Assembly (NCBI RefSeq): GCF_028640845.1
Contig: NC_080542.1
Location: 132,373,080-132,437,079 of the forward strand
DNA length: 64,000 nt
From: Ahaetulla prasina
Lineage: Eukaryota > Chordata > Lepidosauria > Squamata > Colubridae
Reading direction: 5' to 3'
The notes beneath the pieces were generated by a model. The model worked only from the letters and a program-made list of their open reading frames with translations. It had not been told where the DNA came from and did not search any database. Shown here piece by piece: positions 19,729 through 32,174 of the stretch. The position numbers were made by a program, and so were the translations under genes. Numbering within the stretch: the stretch's first letter is position 1; each line of letters opens with the position of its first letter.

Positions 19729-22372
19729 TAAATAAACAAGTTTCCTGAAGAGAATCTGGATATTGACTTTCTTTTTGCCAATAAGGAGCTCCTGAGATGC
19801 CCTTAGATGAGCTACCGTACATTCTTTTAAGCATATGTGTAGATCAGTCTATTTTTAATCCATGGCAGTCTTAGCACTCATGGGTTCCTGAAGGCCTTCG
19901 GATTTAATGGTAAGAATGGACTGTCTCAATGAAATGATTTAATGTCTTTACTCATAGTTGGTTGTTGCCAATTTGTTGGTTTGACAATAATTTTAAATTA
20001 TCTAGAGTAGCGGTGTCAAAGTCAAGGCACGGGGTGCTTAGATCTGGCCCATGGAAACAGCAAAGGACCAACTTCTGGTGCCTCTACCAGCAAAAATAGA
20101 ACTCAGGAGGGCTGCACATGGCCCTTCTAAGCTCCATTTTCACTTGCAGGAGGCAGTTGCAGCCAAAACTGAATGCAATATTCCAAGTGTGGCCTTACCA
20201 AGGCATTATAAAGTGGCACTAACACTTCACGTGATCTTGATTCTATCCTCTGTTTATGCAGTGTTGGCTTTTTAGCAGCTACTGGCTCATATCTAAATGG
20301 TTTCCACTAGGACTCCAAGATCCCTCTCACAGGTACTACTATTGAGCAAGGTACCACATATACGGTACCGGTGCATTTTGTTTTTTGTTTTTTGCCTAAA
20401 TGTAGAACCTTACTTTTTTCACTGTTGAATTTCATTTTGTTAGATAGTGCCCTATGTTCTTGTTCAAGTAAATAAACAAGTTTCCTGAAGAGAATCTGGA
20501 TATTGACTTTCTTTTTGCCAATAAGGAGCTCCTGAGATGCCCTTAGATGAGCTACCGTACATTCTTTTAAGCATATGTGTAGATCAGTCTATTTTTAATC
20601 CATGGCAGTCTTAGCACTCATGGGTTCCTGAAGGCCTTCGGATTTAATGGTAAGAATGGACTGTCTCAATGAAATGATTTAATGTCTTTACTCATAGTTG
20701 GTTGTTGCCAATTTGTTGGTTTGACAATAATTTTAAATTATCTAGAGTAGCGGTGTCAAAGTCAAGGCACGGGGTGCTTAGATCTGGCCCATGGAAACAG
20801 CAAAGGACCAACTTCTGGTGCCTCTACCAGCAAAAATAGAACTCACGAGGGCTGCACATGGGCCTTCTAAGCTCCATATTCAGTTGCAGGAGGCAGTTCC
20901 AGCCAAAACTGAATGCAATATTCCAAGTGTGGCCTTACCAAGGCATTATAAAGTGGCACTAACACTTCACGTGATCTTGATTCTATCCTCTGTTTATGCA
21001 GTGTTGGCTTTTTAGCAGCTACTGGCTCATATCTAAATGGTTTCCACTAGGACTCCAAGATCCCTCTCACAGGTACTACTATTGAGCAAGGTACCACATA
21101 TACGGTACGGTGCATTTTGTTTTTGCCTAAATGTAGAACCTTACTTTTTTCACTGTTGAATTTCATTTTGTTAGATAGTGCCCTATGTTCTTGTTCAAGT
21201 AAATAAACAAGTTTCCTGAAGAGAATCTGGATATTGACTTTCTTTTTGCCAATAAGGAGCTCCTGAGATGCCCTTAGATGAGCTACCGTACATTCTTTTA
21301 AGCATATGTGTAGATCAGTCTATTTTTAATCCATGGCAGTCTTAGCACTCATGGGTTCCTGAAGGCCTTCGGATTTAATGGTAAGAATGGACTGTCTCAA
21401 TGAAATGATTTAATGTCTTTACTCATAGTTGGTTGTTGCCAATTTGTTGGTTTGACAATAACTTTAAATTATCTAGAGTAGCGGTGTCAAAGTCAAGGCA
21501 CGGGGTGCTTAGATCTGGCCCATGGAAACAGCAAAGGACCAACTTCTGGTGCCTCTACCAGCAAAAATAGAACTCAGGAGGGCTGCACATGGCCCTTCTA
21601 AGCTCCATTTTCACTTGCAGGAGGCAGTTGCAGCCAAAATTGAATGCAGTATTCCAAGTGTGGCCTTACCAAGGCATTATAAAGTGGCACTAACACTTCA
21701 CGTGATCTTGATTCTATCCCTCTGTTTATGCAGTGTTGGCTTTTTTAGCAGCTACTGGCTCATATCTAAATGGTTTTCCACTAGGACTCCAAGATCCCTC
21801 TCACAGGTACTACTATTGAGCAAGGTACCACATATACGGTACCGGTGCATTTTGTTTTTTGTTTTTTGCCTAAATGTAGAACCTTACTTTTTTCACTGTT
21901 GAATTTCATTTTGTTAGATAGTGCCCTATGTTCTTGTTCAAGTAAATAAACAAGTTTCCTGAAGAGAATCTGGATATTGACTTTCTTTTTGCCAATAAGG
22001 AGCTCCTGAGATGCCCTTAGATGAGCTACCGTACATTCTTTTAAGCATATGTGTAGATCAGTCTATTTTTAATCCATGGCAGTCTTAGCACTCATGGGTT
22101 CCTGAAGGCCTTCGGATTTAATGGTAAGAATGGACTGTCTCAATGAAATGATTTAATGTCTTTACTCATAGTTGGTTGTTGCCAATTTGTTGGTTTGACA
22201 ATAATTTTAAATTATCTAGAGTAGCGGTGTCAAAGTCAAGGCACGGGGTGCTTAGATCTGGCCCATGGAAACAGCAAAGGACCAACTTCTGGTGCCTCTA
22301 CCAGCAAAAATAGAACTCAGGAGGGCTGCACATGGCCCTTCTAAGCTCCATTTTCACTTGCAGGAGGCAGTT
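19416..22372. repeat. Tandem array 2: four ~740-bp units
   Basis: Units 19416-20158 (743 bp), 20159-20898 (740), 20899-21629 (731) and 21630-22372 (743). Each runs from the CR1 piece gcagccaaaa.tgaatgca through unique sequence to the start of a hAT element, joining at the shared gcagccaaaa. It overlaps array 1 by 140 bp. Unit 3 has a 12-bp deletion in a T/G-rich stretch. Confidence 0.93.
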
Positions 22373-22519
22373 GCAGCCAAAAACAGAGCTCAGGAGCCTG
22401 TTTTCTCTGGCAGAGAAGGAGCCCACAGGTGTGAGTGACATTGAGCTGGATACGCCCTCCCCACCCCATCCCCTCAAAGTCAAACAGAACCCTGATCTAA
22501 ACAGAGTTTGACACCCCTG
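22222..22519 (+). mobile_element. hAT MITE, 'ggtgtcaaa' family
   Basis: Starts tagcggtgtcaaagtcaagg (degenerate CAGNGGTGTCAAA) and ends gagtttgacacccctg. Imperfect 8-bp duplications atctagag (22214-22221) and atttagtg (22520-22527). Only this copy and its duplicate are complete; the three earlier 740-bp units carry just the 5' half. A related element is at 47755-47889. Confidence 0.82.
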
Positions 22520-22807
22520 ATTTAGTGTGTTTGGAATTGAATGGAATAGAAAAGTCTGAATGAAGGTTTCTCAATAAAAAGCTCACACAGGACATATTAA
22601 TTAATTAATTAATGTAATTTATAGGCTGCCCACCTCAACTGTTCATTAACTTGATAGTGGCATTATTGTCATGCACTTCTTAAACCAAATATGTGTTTTT
22701 GTGCTTGAATAGCAATATATTATTATACATCTGTGAACTGAAAATATGAATTTTAAGATGTCTGTTTCTCTCGATCTAGGTTTCTATCCCTCTGTGATTG
22801 TGTGTGT

Positions 22808-22866
22808 GTACATGTACATGTACATGTACATGTACATGTACATGTACATGTACATGTACATGTACA
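22808..22866. repeat. (TGTACA)n self-complementary microsatellite
   Basis: Roughly ten hexamers of TGTACA/ACATGT, each its own reverse complement. The duplicate at ~23668-23682 has only about two, so the length changed after the 829-bp duplication. Confidence 0.95.
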
Positions 22867-23050
22867 GGTGTGGGCATGCTAACACACATACACACACATA
22901 TACAGAACATATCTTTTATTAAAACTACAAACATAATCTTTGCAGTTGAGCAGTATCCATAGAATAAATGCTTCCCAATGCATCAGTTGGCCAGAGAAGC
23001 ATGAAACAGGCCAATTTGTTGGTTTGACAATAATTTTAAATTATCTAGAG

Positions 23051-23348
23051 TAGCGGTGTCAAAGTCAAGGCACGGGGTGCTTAGATCTGGCCCATGGAAA
23101 CAGCAAAGGACCAACTTCTGGTGCCTCTACCAGCAAAAATAGAACTCAGGAGGGCTGCACATGGCCCTTCTAAGCTCCATTTTCACTTGCAGGAGGCAGT
23201 TGCAGCCAAAAACAGAGCTCAGGAGCCTGTTTTCTCTGGCAGAGAAGGAGCCCACAGGTGTGAGTGACATTGAGCTGGATACGCCCTCCCCACCCCATCC
23301 CCTCAAAGTCAAACAGAACCCTGATCTAAACAGAGTTTGACACCCCTG
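23051..23348 (+). mobile_element. Duplicate of the 'ggtgtcaaa' hAT MITE
   Basis: Offset by exactly 829 from the copy at 22222-22519, with the same ends and the same flanks, so it arose by tandem duplication and not by transposition. Confidence 0.85.
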
Positions 23349-23837
23349 ATTTAGTGTGTTTGGAATTGAATGGAATAGAAAAGTCTGAATGAAGGTTTCT
23401 CAATAAAAAGCTCACACAGGACATATTAATTAATTAATTAATTAATTAATGTAATTTATAGGCTACCCACCTCAACTGTTCATTAACTTGATAGTGGCAT
23501 TATTGTCATGCACTTCTTAAACCAAATATGTGTTTTTGTGCTTGAATAGCAATATATTATTATACATCTGTGAACTGAAAATATGAATTTTAAGGTGTCT
23601 GTTTCTCTCGATCTAGGTTTCTATCCCTCTGTGATTGTGTGTGTGTATGTGTGTGTTTGTGTGTGTGTACATGTACATGTACAGGTGTGGGCATGCTAAC
23701 ACACATACACACACATATACAGAACATATCTTTTATTAAAACTACAAACATAATCTTTGCAGTTGAGCAGTATCCATAGAATAAATGCTTCCCAATGCAT
23801 CAGTTGGCCAGAGAAGCATGAAACAGGCCAATTTGTT

Positions 23838-24329
23838 TAAAGATGTAACCAAATCTTTTTACTCCATCTTTGAATTGGTTTTCCCATTTAAAATAGATTC
23901 ATTCACCACAGAAGATCATTTGCATTAAAACAAGGCACATGGTAAGGGGGAAATACTAAGTATAATGAGTATCACTATTATTTTCATGAGAGCATCATCT
24001 TCATTGCTACTTGTTATGTTAATTTGAATCTGTTCTGATAGGCTTTCCTTTATTCAGAACGAAGGTGAGAATGTTTGCACCCATAATCCTTATTTTTGCT
24101 TCCTGAAAGAAATCTTGTTTCCTTATTCTTTCTGTATGGAAAAATGTATTTTTTCTGGAAGGAAGAAGTTCATAAAAAGGAAATTGGATGGGGATGGAGA
24201 AAACACTTGATTAGCCCTGTTCGACTTGTAGACTGAAGATTTCTGACCCCTACTACAGCCTTCTGGGATGCAAAAGGAATAAACTCATTTCATGGATTCT
24301 TCCAATATACTTGGAGGTGGTTAACTCTG
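23838..24329. other. Intergenic, nothing recognised
   Basis: Unique AT-rich sequence with no repeat end or coding motif. Confidence 0.5.
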
Positions 24330-24815
24330 ATCACAATTGCCAGGGGTTCAATTCCTTCGACCAGCCAGAGGTGTATTCAGCCGGTTTGTACCAGTTCAGG
24401 CAAACTGGTAGAGGCGATCGCGGGTGCCGCCCCCCCCCCCAGCCACCTGCCTTCCCGCCCCAGCTCCAAGTCATGCTATTTAGGCACATTTTCAAGATTG
24501 GGTGCATGCACAGAAGGAGCATGAGCGAACAAAGCACATGTATGGAAGGCCGGGCGCATGCACAGACAGCGCACATGTGCAAGAAGCGAGTATGTACACG
24601 CTCAGCAAACCAGCGGTAAAGATAAGTGAAACCCACCCCTATTACCAGCTGAAGGTTGGCTCAGCCTTCCATCCTTTTGAGGTCCATCAAATGAGGACCC
24701 AGACTGTTGGGAGCAATATGCTAACTCTGTAAATTGCTTAGAGAGGGCGGGGGTGGGAGGGCTGTAAAGCACTATGAAACAAGTTCAGAAATCTAAGTGC
24801 TATTGCTATTCTTAT
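24330..24815 (+). mobile_element. tRNA-derived SINE (second family) split by a hAT
   Basis: Head remnant with B-box-like ggggttcaattcc (24344-24356), then after the hAT the body gaaggttggctcagccttcc..gaggacccagactgttggg and tail gtaaattgcttagagagggc..aagtgctattgctatt, matching 13455-13680. The 5' part of the head is degraded. Confidence 0.75.
24366..24641 (+). mobile_element. Nonautonomous hAT in a SINE
   Basis: Starts cagaggtgtattcagccgg, ends gaaacccacccct; flanks cgaccagc (24358-24365) and ttaccagc (24642-24649) agree at six of eight bases. Contains a C run (24427-24440) and gcatgcacag-rich sequence shared with 44113-44286 and 48513-48653. Confidence 0.7.
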
Positions 24816-26334
24816 ATTATTAAAAGATCATCCAGAGATTTCTAGTACACAGATACAACCACAATGTGACCCAGATACTTGGTTCATTTTTCATAATATG
24901 TTACTGAGGTTGAAAAGGTGCTAAGTTGCTATTTAATGTGGTGATGGACAGGATCAGGACTGTTAAGCTTGCTAGGTATGTTATGTTCAGTTTGTTCTTT
25001 GCAGTCTTTTCACTAAACAAAATTTTCCTACATACATCCCTGCTTCCCTAGGATAGTTAACCTGGACTTAGCCTTACAGCTTTCTTTTTTTTTTCTTAAA
25101 AAGCTGATTCTCAAACCTTTAAAAATCATGTTCTTTTATTGTTGCTTTTGCTCTGTTGGTTTTTATTCTCTCCTGTTTTCGATGATCTAGGTTTTATATT
25201 TTTATTTTATTTAGGTTTTATTTTTTTGTTCTTTATGTTGTTTTGCAGTTGCGTTGAACTGTTGTATTTTTTTAAATTTGTTATTTTTATATGGTGAGAT
25301 GCCCAGAGAATGTCTTGTTATTTGGTGGCTTATGAATAATGTAAATAAATAGACACGTAAAGAAACAGCAGAGAATTCAGGAAAATATCAACCTAGCATG
25401 TTGTACAAGGCAAGGAGAACATTATTTCTTTCTATCTGTCATTTAGATATGAATGCTGCTGACATTTAAATTTTCAGAGCTGATCCTTGGGGATCTCTCT
25501 TGAAGGGGATGATGCAGAGAAGTTATATCTCTTCCACTGTTTTTGTTTTAAGAATAATTTTTTTGATGATGAATTGCCCAGGTGATGTTCCATTCAGCAG
25601 CATATTTTCAAGTGAATAGAGTTGAAAAGTTATTGACTTCACAGTTCCTTGCACTGTGAAGCCAATCACTTTTAAAGTGCATTTGGGATAGAGAAAAGTG
25701 GCAATAAGAGTTGTTCTCCTTGCCAGGATCAAGGTGTCTTTGATCACTGCAATAGAATAAGGACAAAGGATTAGATAATACCTTGGGCAGCATCATATTT
25801 TATGCCTGAAGCAGTACGTAAATGAGACAGCTTAAGAAAAACGACAGAATTCTCAGCATTTGAAGTCCATAAAAGGACCTGTGCATTAGCATTCTTGATG
25901 CAATACCAAAACCTTTACCCCGGTGAATGGATCTCTCTGTCTATGTGTGTGACTGAATGTTATTAATGACTCTGTTTTGTTGGATTGCGTATTATATTTC
26001 TGAAGTTTAGTTTCTGAGGAAGTCCAGCAGGAAGGGGGGAAGACTTATCCTGGAGCTAGACATGAAGTTCAAGGCTATGAGTCTTATTCAAGGCCGGTAA
26101 GTTCATCTTCAAGCCAAAAATAACAGATGGGGCAACCCAATCAGCTACCTCAAACCTAACAGCTGACTCATGTACACCTGAACACACACACATTCATACA
26201 CACACACCATGCTTGCAGGCTTTCCATTATGACTGAATTACCATCCAAATTATCCATTCTAATCTTAGTTTCAGAGCATCAAACAGTAGAACTTTATTTT
26301 GGCCAAGAAAGACACTGGGTGCTAGGCCATATTA
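24816..26334. other. Intergenic, T-rich LINE-tail-like stretch
   Basis: 25140-25350 is T-rich and ends 'ggcttatgaataatgtaaataaatag', resembling a worn LINE 3' end, but I cannot assign it. Otherwise unique. Confidence 0.4.
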
Positions 26335-26900
26335 TTATTTATTTATTTATTTTTAATCCCACCTTTATATTATTTTTGTAAGTAACTCAAGGTGGCATAC
26401 GTACCTATTACTCCGTCCTCCTGCTTTCTTTACAAAAACTCTGTGAGGTGGATTCGAGGTGGGGGGGGAGGGGGGGAGGGAGGGAAGGAAGAAGAGAAAG
26501 GTTGGCCAAAAGTCACCCAGCTGGCTTTTGCGAATAAGATGGGACTAGAATTAGAAGCTTCTAGTCATTAAGCCAAAGTCCCCAGCCATCTTTCATGCAT
26601 AAAGCGGGATTAGAATTCACAGTTTTTTGGGTGACTGACCCAAAATCACCAATTGCCTTTCATACATAAGGCAGGCTTAGAACTTACAGTCTCCCAGGTT
26701 CTGGTTAAGTCTGGTACCTTAACTCAGAGTTCCCCAGTCTTTCCAGCTTTGTGGAATGGCAGTGAGTGGTTCCACATGAGCAGTGGGCAAGTGCACACAT
26801 ATGGGATACACGCACACACTTGCCCACCATTTCCACAGCCCAGTTCCAAACCTCCCAGGGACCGGTAATGGGCCACGGCCCTGCCTTAACTCAAAGCCAG
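26335..26900 (-). mobile_element. Third SINE family, minus strand, head duplicated
   Basis: Minus-strand SINE whose tail (tttatttatttatttttaatcccaccttta) is at 26335, followed by the complement of 'ggtgacc..ctcacagag' body and tRNA-like parts. The segment catgcataaagcgggattagaattcacag / catacataaggcaggcttagaacttacag is repeated, so the head half is duplicated. G-rich run at 26459-26490. Interrupted by a hAT at 26725. Confidence 0.65.
26725..26883 (+). mobile_element. Charlie-like hAT MITE (159 bp), perfect TSD
   Basis: Starts cagagttccccagtctttcc and ends gggccacggccctg, with perfect 8-bp duplications ccttaact (26717-26724, 26884-26891). The CAGNGTTCCCCA terminus is the classic hAT form, different from the two other hAT families here. 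Confidence 0.88.
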
Positions 26901-28083
26901 CAGATACTTGAATGTGCATAGATACAAGAGTGTTCACAAAGTCCCAAATTATTGATAGATGGATGGCCTACAGATTTAAATCATTTTCATCATCATCATC
27001 ATCTCTGATACTAAAGCGGTACCTTCCTTCTCAGATTGCTATTTCCAAAGAGGAGAAATAACAATCTGTTGTCCCTATTTGAAGGGAGTGGAGGAAGAAA
27101 AAAGTGCCCAAGAGGATGGAGAAGACCATTCCATAAAATGTACTCTAAATCTTCTTCTGGCCAGTGTAGAGAATGTTACCATTTGTCAATTCTTTTGCGT
27201 GACCGATGCATAGAAATGATCTGATAATGTCTTCTGACATTGGATTTGTAGTTGCCTTCATGTTCTGGAACTTCCAATAAAGAAAGTTAATATAATTCTA
27301 AAAGAAGTAAAGGTTAACAAGGTAAAAATGATTTTATGCTAAAAGAAGTGTGAAAGGGGAGGGAAAAAAATCCACCTTTCCTGATACATGCAACAGAACT
27401 ATGAGCATCAATTTAAGTTATTACAGAGGATCAGTGGATTTGGAGATTGGAAAATAATGCTCCCATCAAGCTACTAATGATGATGTACAAGAGTTAAAAT
27501 GAAATTTTCCCTAACTGACCGTAGGCTGAATAATGTTTGAAAGTTGATGACAAATTAATAGGTTCCAGGATGCCTTGCCAGAGACTTTTTTTTCCTGCAG
27601 AGAAGTCCTTAATTAACTGCCAAATTGCCCATAGCCTGACTCCTGTTGACCACTTTTGCTAATTATTTACTTATTTAATTATTTCTACTTTTATTTCACT
27701 ATATTGAGGTATTTGGCAAAGTTATCTACTGTTTTAAAACTTCTCTTTAGTTCCTTCCAGGAAAAGATGTTGCACAATCATATATTTTGCTCATACTTTC
27801 CTTCTTATTAAGGTATATTCTCTTGCTTTTCCTACCCTTATAAATTAAATGGACAATATTTTTTTTTAATTTTCTCATCAAAATTTAAATCGCAAACTCA
27901 TTGAGGCAAATTCCTTTATTTTTTCCTGTTATTTTGTAGACAATTGGGTCCAAGGACTTCTGAGGATGTGCATTTCAAAACATTCAGACTTGACCTCTTC
28001 TGAACACTTGCATGTAACATCACTGCACATTCAAAAGGAATGAACTTGAATCAGGACAGTGTGCATATTCTGTCTGTCTTTTA
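26901..28083. other. Intergenic, nothing recognised
   Basis: Unique AT-rich sequence apart from a short CAT run at 26984-27001. Confidence 0.5.
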
Positions 28084-28151
<68 letters not shown>

Positions 28152-28274
28152 ATCTATCTATCTCTCATCTATTTCTTTATCTCTCTATCTTTCTACTATC
28201 ATCTATCTATCTATTATATCTATCTATCATCTATGTCTCTACTATCATCTATCATCTATCTATCTACTATCATC

Positions 28275-28316
<42 letters not shown>

Positions 28317-28337
28317 ATCTATCTATTTATCTATGTC

Positions 28338-28397
<60 letters not shown>

Positions 28398-28440
28398 ATC
28401 TATCATCCATCATCTGTCTATCCATCCATCATCTATCTAT
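28084..28440. repeat. (TATC)n array, left part
   Basis: GATA-type (Bkm-like) array with interspersed TATCA, TCTC and CATC variants. The long Ile/Tyr/Leu/Ser frames are repeat translations. The array resumes at 28958 after the L2 insertion. Confidence 0.97.
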
Positions 28441-28957
28441 CTATTTATTTTATTTATTTATTTTATTTTATTAAATTTTTATACCACCCTTCTCCCGAAG
28501 GACTCAGGGCGGTGTACAGCTGGAATAAAATACAAAATATATACAATTAAAAGAAATTAAAATAAACTATTACTAAATGGCCGGTAATTTAAAAGATTTA
28601 AAAATTTAAAATATTACTAAAACCCCAATTTAAAATCAACTATTTATGCTAGTCCCGCTTGAATGAATAAATATGTTTTTAGCTCACGACGAAAGGTCCG
28701 AAGATCAGGCACTTGACGTAAGCCAGGGGGGAGTTCGTTCCAGAGCGTCGGTGCTCCCACAGAGAAGGCCCTACTCCTGGGGGCCGCCAGCCAACATTGT
28801 TTGGTGGACGGCACCCTGAGAAGGCCCTCTCTGTGGGAGCGTACGGGTCGATGGGAGGCATAAGGTAACAGCAGGCGGTCTCGTAAGTACCCGGGTCCTA
28901 AGCCATGGAGCGCTTTAAAGGTAGTAACCAGGATCTTGAAGCGCACCCGAAAGCGCA
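28441..28957 (-). pseudogene. L2 LINE 3' end inserted in the GATA array
   Basis: Minus-strand frame 28644-28958 (104 codons, uninterrupted) encodes the L2 ORF2 end: [35 protein letters not shown] and PDLRTFRRELKTYLF. The 3' UTR with the gggcggtgtacagc hairpin and an AAATA tail runs to 28441. The intact frame and close match to the copy at 32112 suggest a relatively recent insertion. Confidence 0.88.
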
Positions 28958-29577
<620 letters not shown>

Positions 29578-29589
29578 TCTATCTATCAC

Positions 29590-29670
29590 TTAAAAGTATC
29601 TATTTAGCTATTAAACTTATATGCCACCTATCTCATTGTTACAGTGACTCTGGGTGACTTTCGGAATAAT
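29590..29670 (-). mobile_element. L2-type LINE/SINE tail trace
   Basis: Complement of a LINE tail: aaacttatatgccacctatctca..gtgactctgggtgac. Similar traces are at 11485, 56185 and 57335. Body not recognisable. Confidence 0.45.
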
Positions 29671-31788
29671 AATAAAAAATTAAAAAAATAATGCAAAGCA
29701 CTTGAATTTAGGAAGATTAAATAAGAAATTAAAAATTAAGAGGACAGGTGATATGATGGGAGAGGTTTTTCTCTCCAGCCCCATCCACTAATCCCATCCT
29801 AAAATACCCTTATCAGAGCCTGGAGCCAAGATTTTACCTCATCTGTACAGCCAGGAGAGTAGGAGCTGACCTCACTTCCAACAGGAGAATATTCCAAAGA
29901 AATTGGGGGTGGGGGGCAAAGCAGAGAAAGCTGTTCTCCTGGACATAGGTGAAATATTTTGGTAGACAGGATCCATTTGCTGGAGGAAGTGGGACAGTTC
30001 AATCTCATTATATATGGCTCCTTAGATATACACACACAGCAATACTACCAACTGGATAATGTTATTTTTTTAAAAAAAAAACCCAGGGTTTTTTTTTGTT
30101 TGTTCTTTCTCAGAAAAATATTTTTATTTTCTACCTTCTTCTTACTCAGCATATTCATCATTCTCTTGGAGATGCTGTTGATCTAACTGAACTGTTGGAA
30201 GTACTGCTAGTGCTAGTATTCTTCTGTTACACTGTGAGCATCTGCTCACATTATGGGAGGAGTTACTTCATCTGTCTTCCCACAGAATATAATAATATCC
30301 TGACACCAATGAGAAATAGTACACAATATTTATAGCGATTAATGACATACTGCATAATACAATAAAAGACATTTAAGACTAATAGATACATAAATAATGG
30401 AAAATGTAGCAAACATCAATTATCTACCGGTAGTTTGCTATGCTTTGTTTTTACTGTGTAAAAAGTTAAGGCTCAGCTTTAGATAGGGGAAAATAAGATT
30501 AGTGCTAGGAATTGAATTTGGATTTTTTTCCCCCATCATAAATGGAAAGGGAGTTATGTGCATTTCAAATAATTTTTGTCCTGCAGCCCTGTGCTGGATC
30601 TGACCATCTATATGTCATCTTTATGAGCATGATTTGTCCACCAGTGTAATTTAATTGTGTATAATCAGATGAGGAAGCATCAGGGAAGACTAACAATTGG
30701 GAAATAAATTCAGCAGATAGACAGTATCGTAAGAGTGAACACAGAGTACAAAACTTTTGGAGTGATATTTCAAGTTTCACCAATTATTTTCTCACTTGTG
30801 AAATATTCTTTTTATAAAGTTAGTACTATCCTATATCACCAGGCATAAAGTAAACATCTACTGACTACGACTTAACTTAAAGGTCCTTGAAATTAAATAA
30901 ATTAAAATAGTGCTTCCTATGAATATCCAAAGTACATGTTATTTCTCTTCAGTGAGCATGGAGATTTGGGGAAAGTACCAGTGCAGACTTTTGTTTATAT
31001 CATAATTTCCTGCATCCATCTATGCTATTTTTAAGAGATTGTTTGAAAAGACAGAGAGAGAGACAGAGACAGAGACAGAGACAGAGAGAAATTAAACTAC
31101 CTTCAACTTTAAGCTTTTTAACAAGGTGATGTAGATAGAAGGAAAGAGCAAATATTTGTTGCAAGTTTTATCAGTTGAAATTTACCTAAAATTTCAAACC
31201 TGTATGGTTTTATCACACTAGCTTCCAAAATGGATATATTTCTGTTCCCCATGCATGCCAAAATATCATACTGTAGTATTAAAGTAAAATGAGTTTTTAA
31301 TAGGCAGCGTAAAGATTGGATTAAATAGATTTTCTAACATGCTTATAAACTGCCCCCTACCAAAAAAGTGATGAAGTTAAACAGCTATTTTCTCTGTTGC
31401 AACTTCTTCAGACAAGGAGTGAAAATATAGTAAGTATCCCATCTGTTGATCATCAGGAGTTGGTGAGACCAATTATTGGAAATTCTGTTCCAATAGTACA
31501 AAGGAATAAATAAACAGAAGATTGAAAAACATGAATTAAAAATCTTTATCATCCCAAAACTAAGCAATGGTTAAAACTTCAAAGTTAAAACTTTATTAAC
31601 ATAAACTAAGCAATAGTTATTCACCGGGTTTAGTATATTACATCTTTTCTGTAGTTTAAGGTCAGAGCCACTCCACCCCATCACAGGATTTTACCTGGCT
31701 GAAGGGGGAATTCGAAGTTACCCATAATACTAATTTGGCTTTATTCAGTTTTGGTTAACTCCTCCCATGGGTGTGTGGGTGTGTGGAG
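29671..31788. other. Intergenic with a (GACAGA)n run
   Basis: A GAGACA-type run is at 31051-31089. No coding or repeat family recognised elsewhere. Confidence 0.5.
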
Positions 31789-31929
31789 CAGAGGTGGGTA
31801 TCAGCAGGTTCTGACCAGTTCTGGAGAACCAGTAGTGAAAATTTTGAGTAGTTCAGTGGACCAGTAATAAAAATTCTGACTGGCCCCGCCCCCATCTAGT
31901 CTCTGCCTCCCAAGTCCCAGCTGATCAGG

Positions 31930-32115
31930 AGGAAATGGGGATTTTGCAGTATCCTTCCCCTGAAGTGGGGAGGGAATGGAGATTTTGCAGTAACCTTCCC
32001 CTGGAGTGGGGAGGGAATGGAGATTTTGCAGTATCCTTCCCCTGGAGTGGGGAAGGAATGGAAATTTTACAGTAACCTTCCCTGGAGTGGGGAGGGCATG
32101 GAGATTTTACAGTAT

Positions 32116-32174
<59 letters not shown>

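Larger units (their letters stand above)
22182..23837. repeat. Tandem array 3: two ~820-bp units
   Basis: Copies 22182-23010 (829 bp) and 23011-23827 (817) joined at the 10-base match ccaatttgtt, which also occurs just after the second copy. They differ mostly in microsatellites: (TGTACA) units 22808-22866 against two units near 23668, and ATTA runs of different length (22597, 23424). Confidence 0.92.

Noticed and set aside
20051..21902. Repeated METAKDQLLVPLPAKIE frames, which look like a tandem gene family
   Set aside because: Each is the start of a noncoding hAT element running into CR1 antisense sequence; the repetition comes from the 740-bp duplication.
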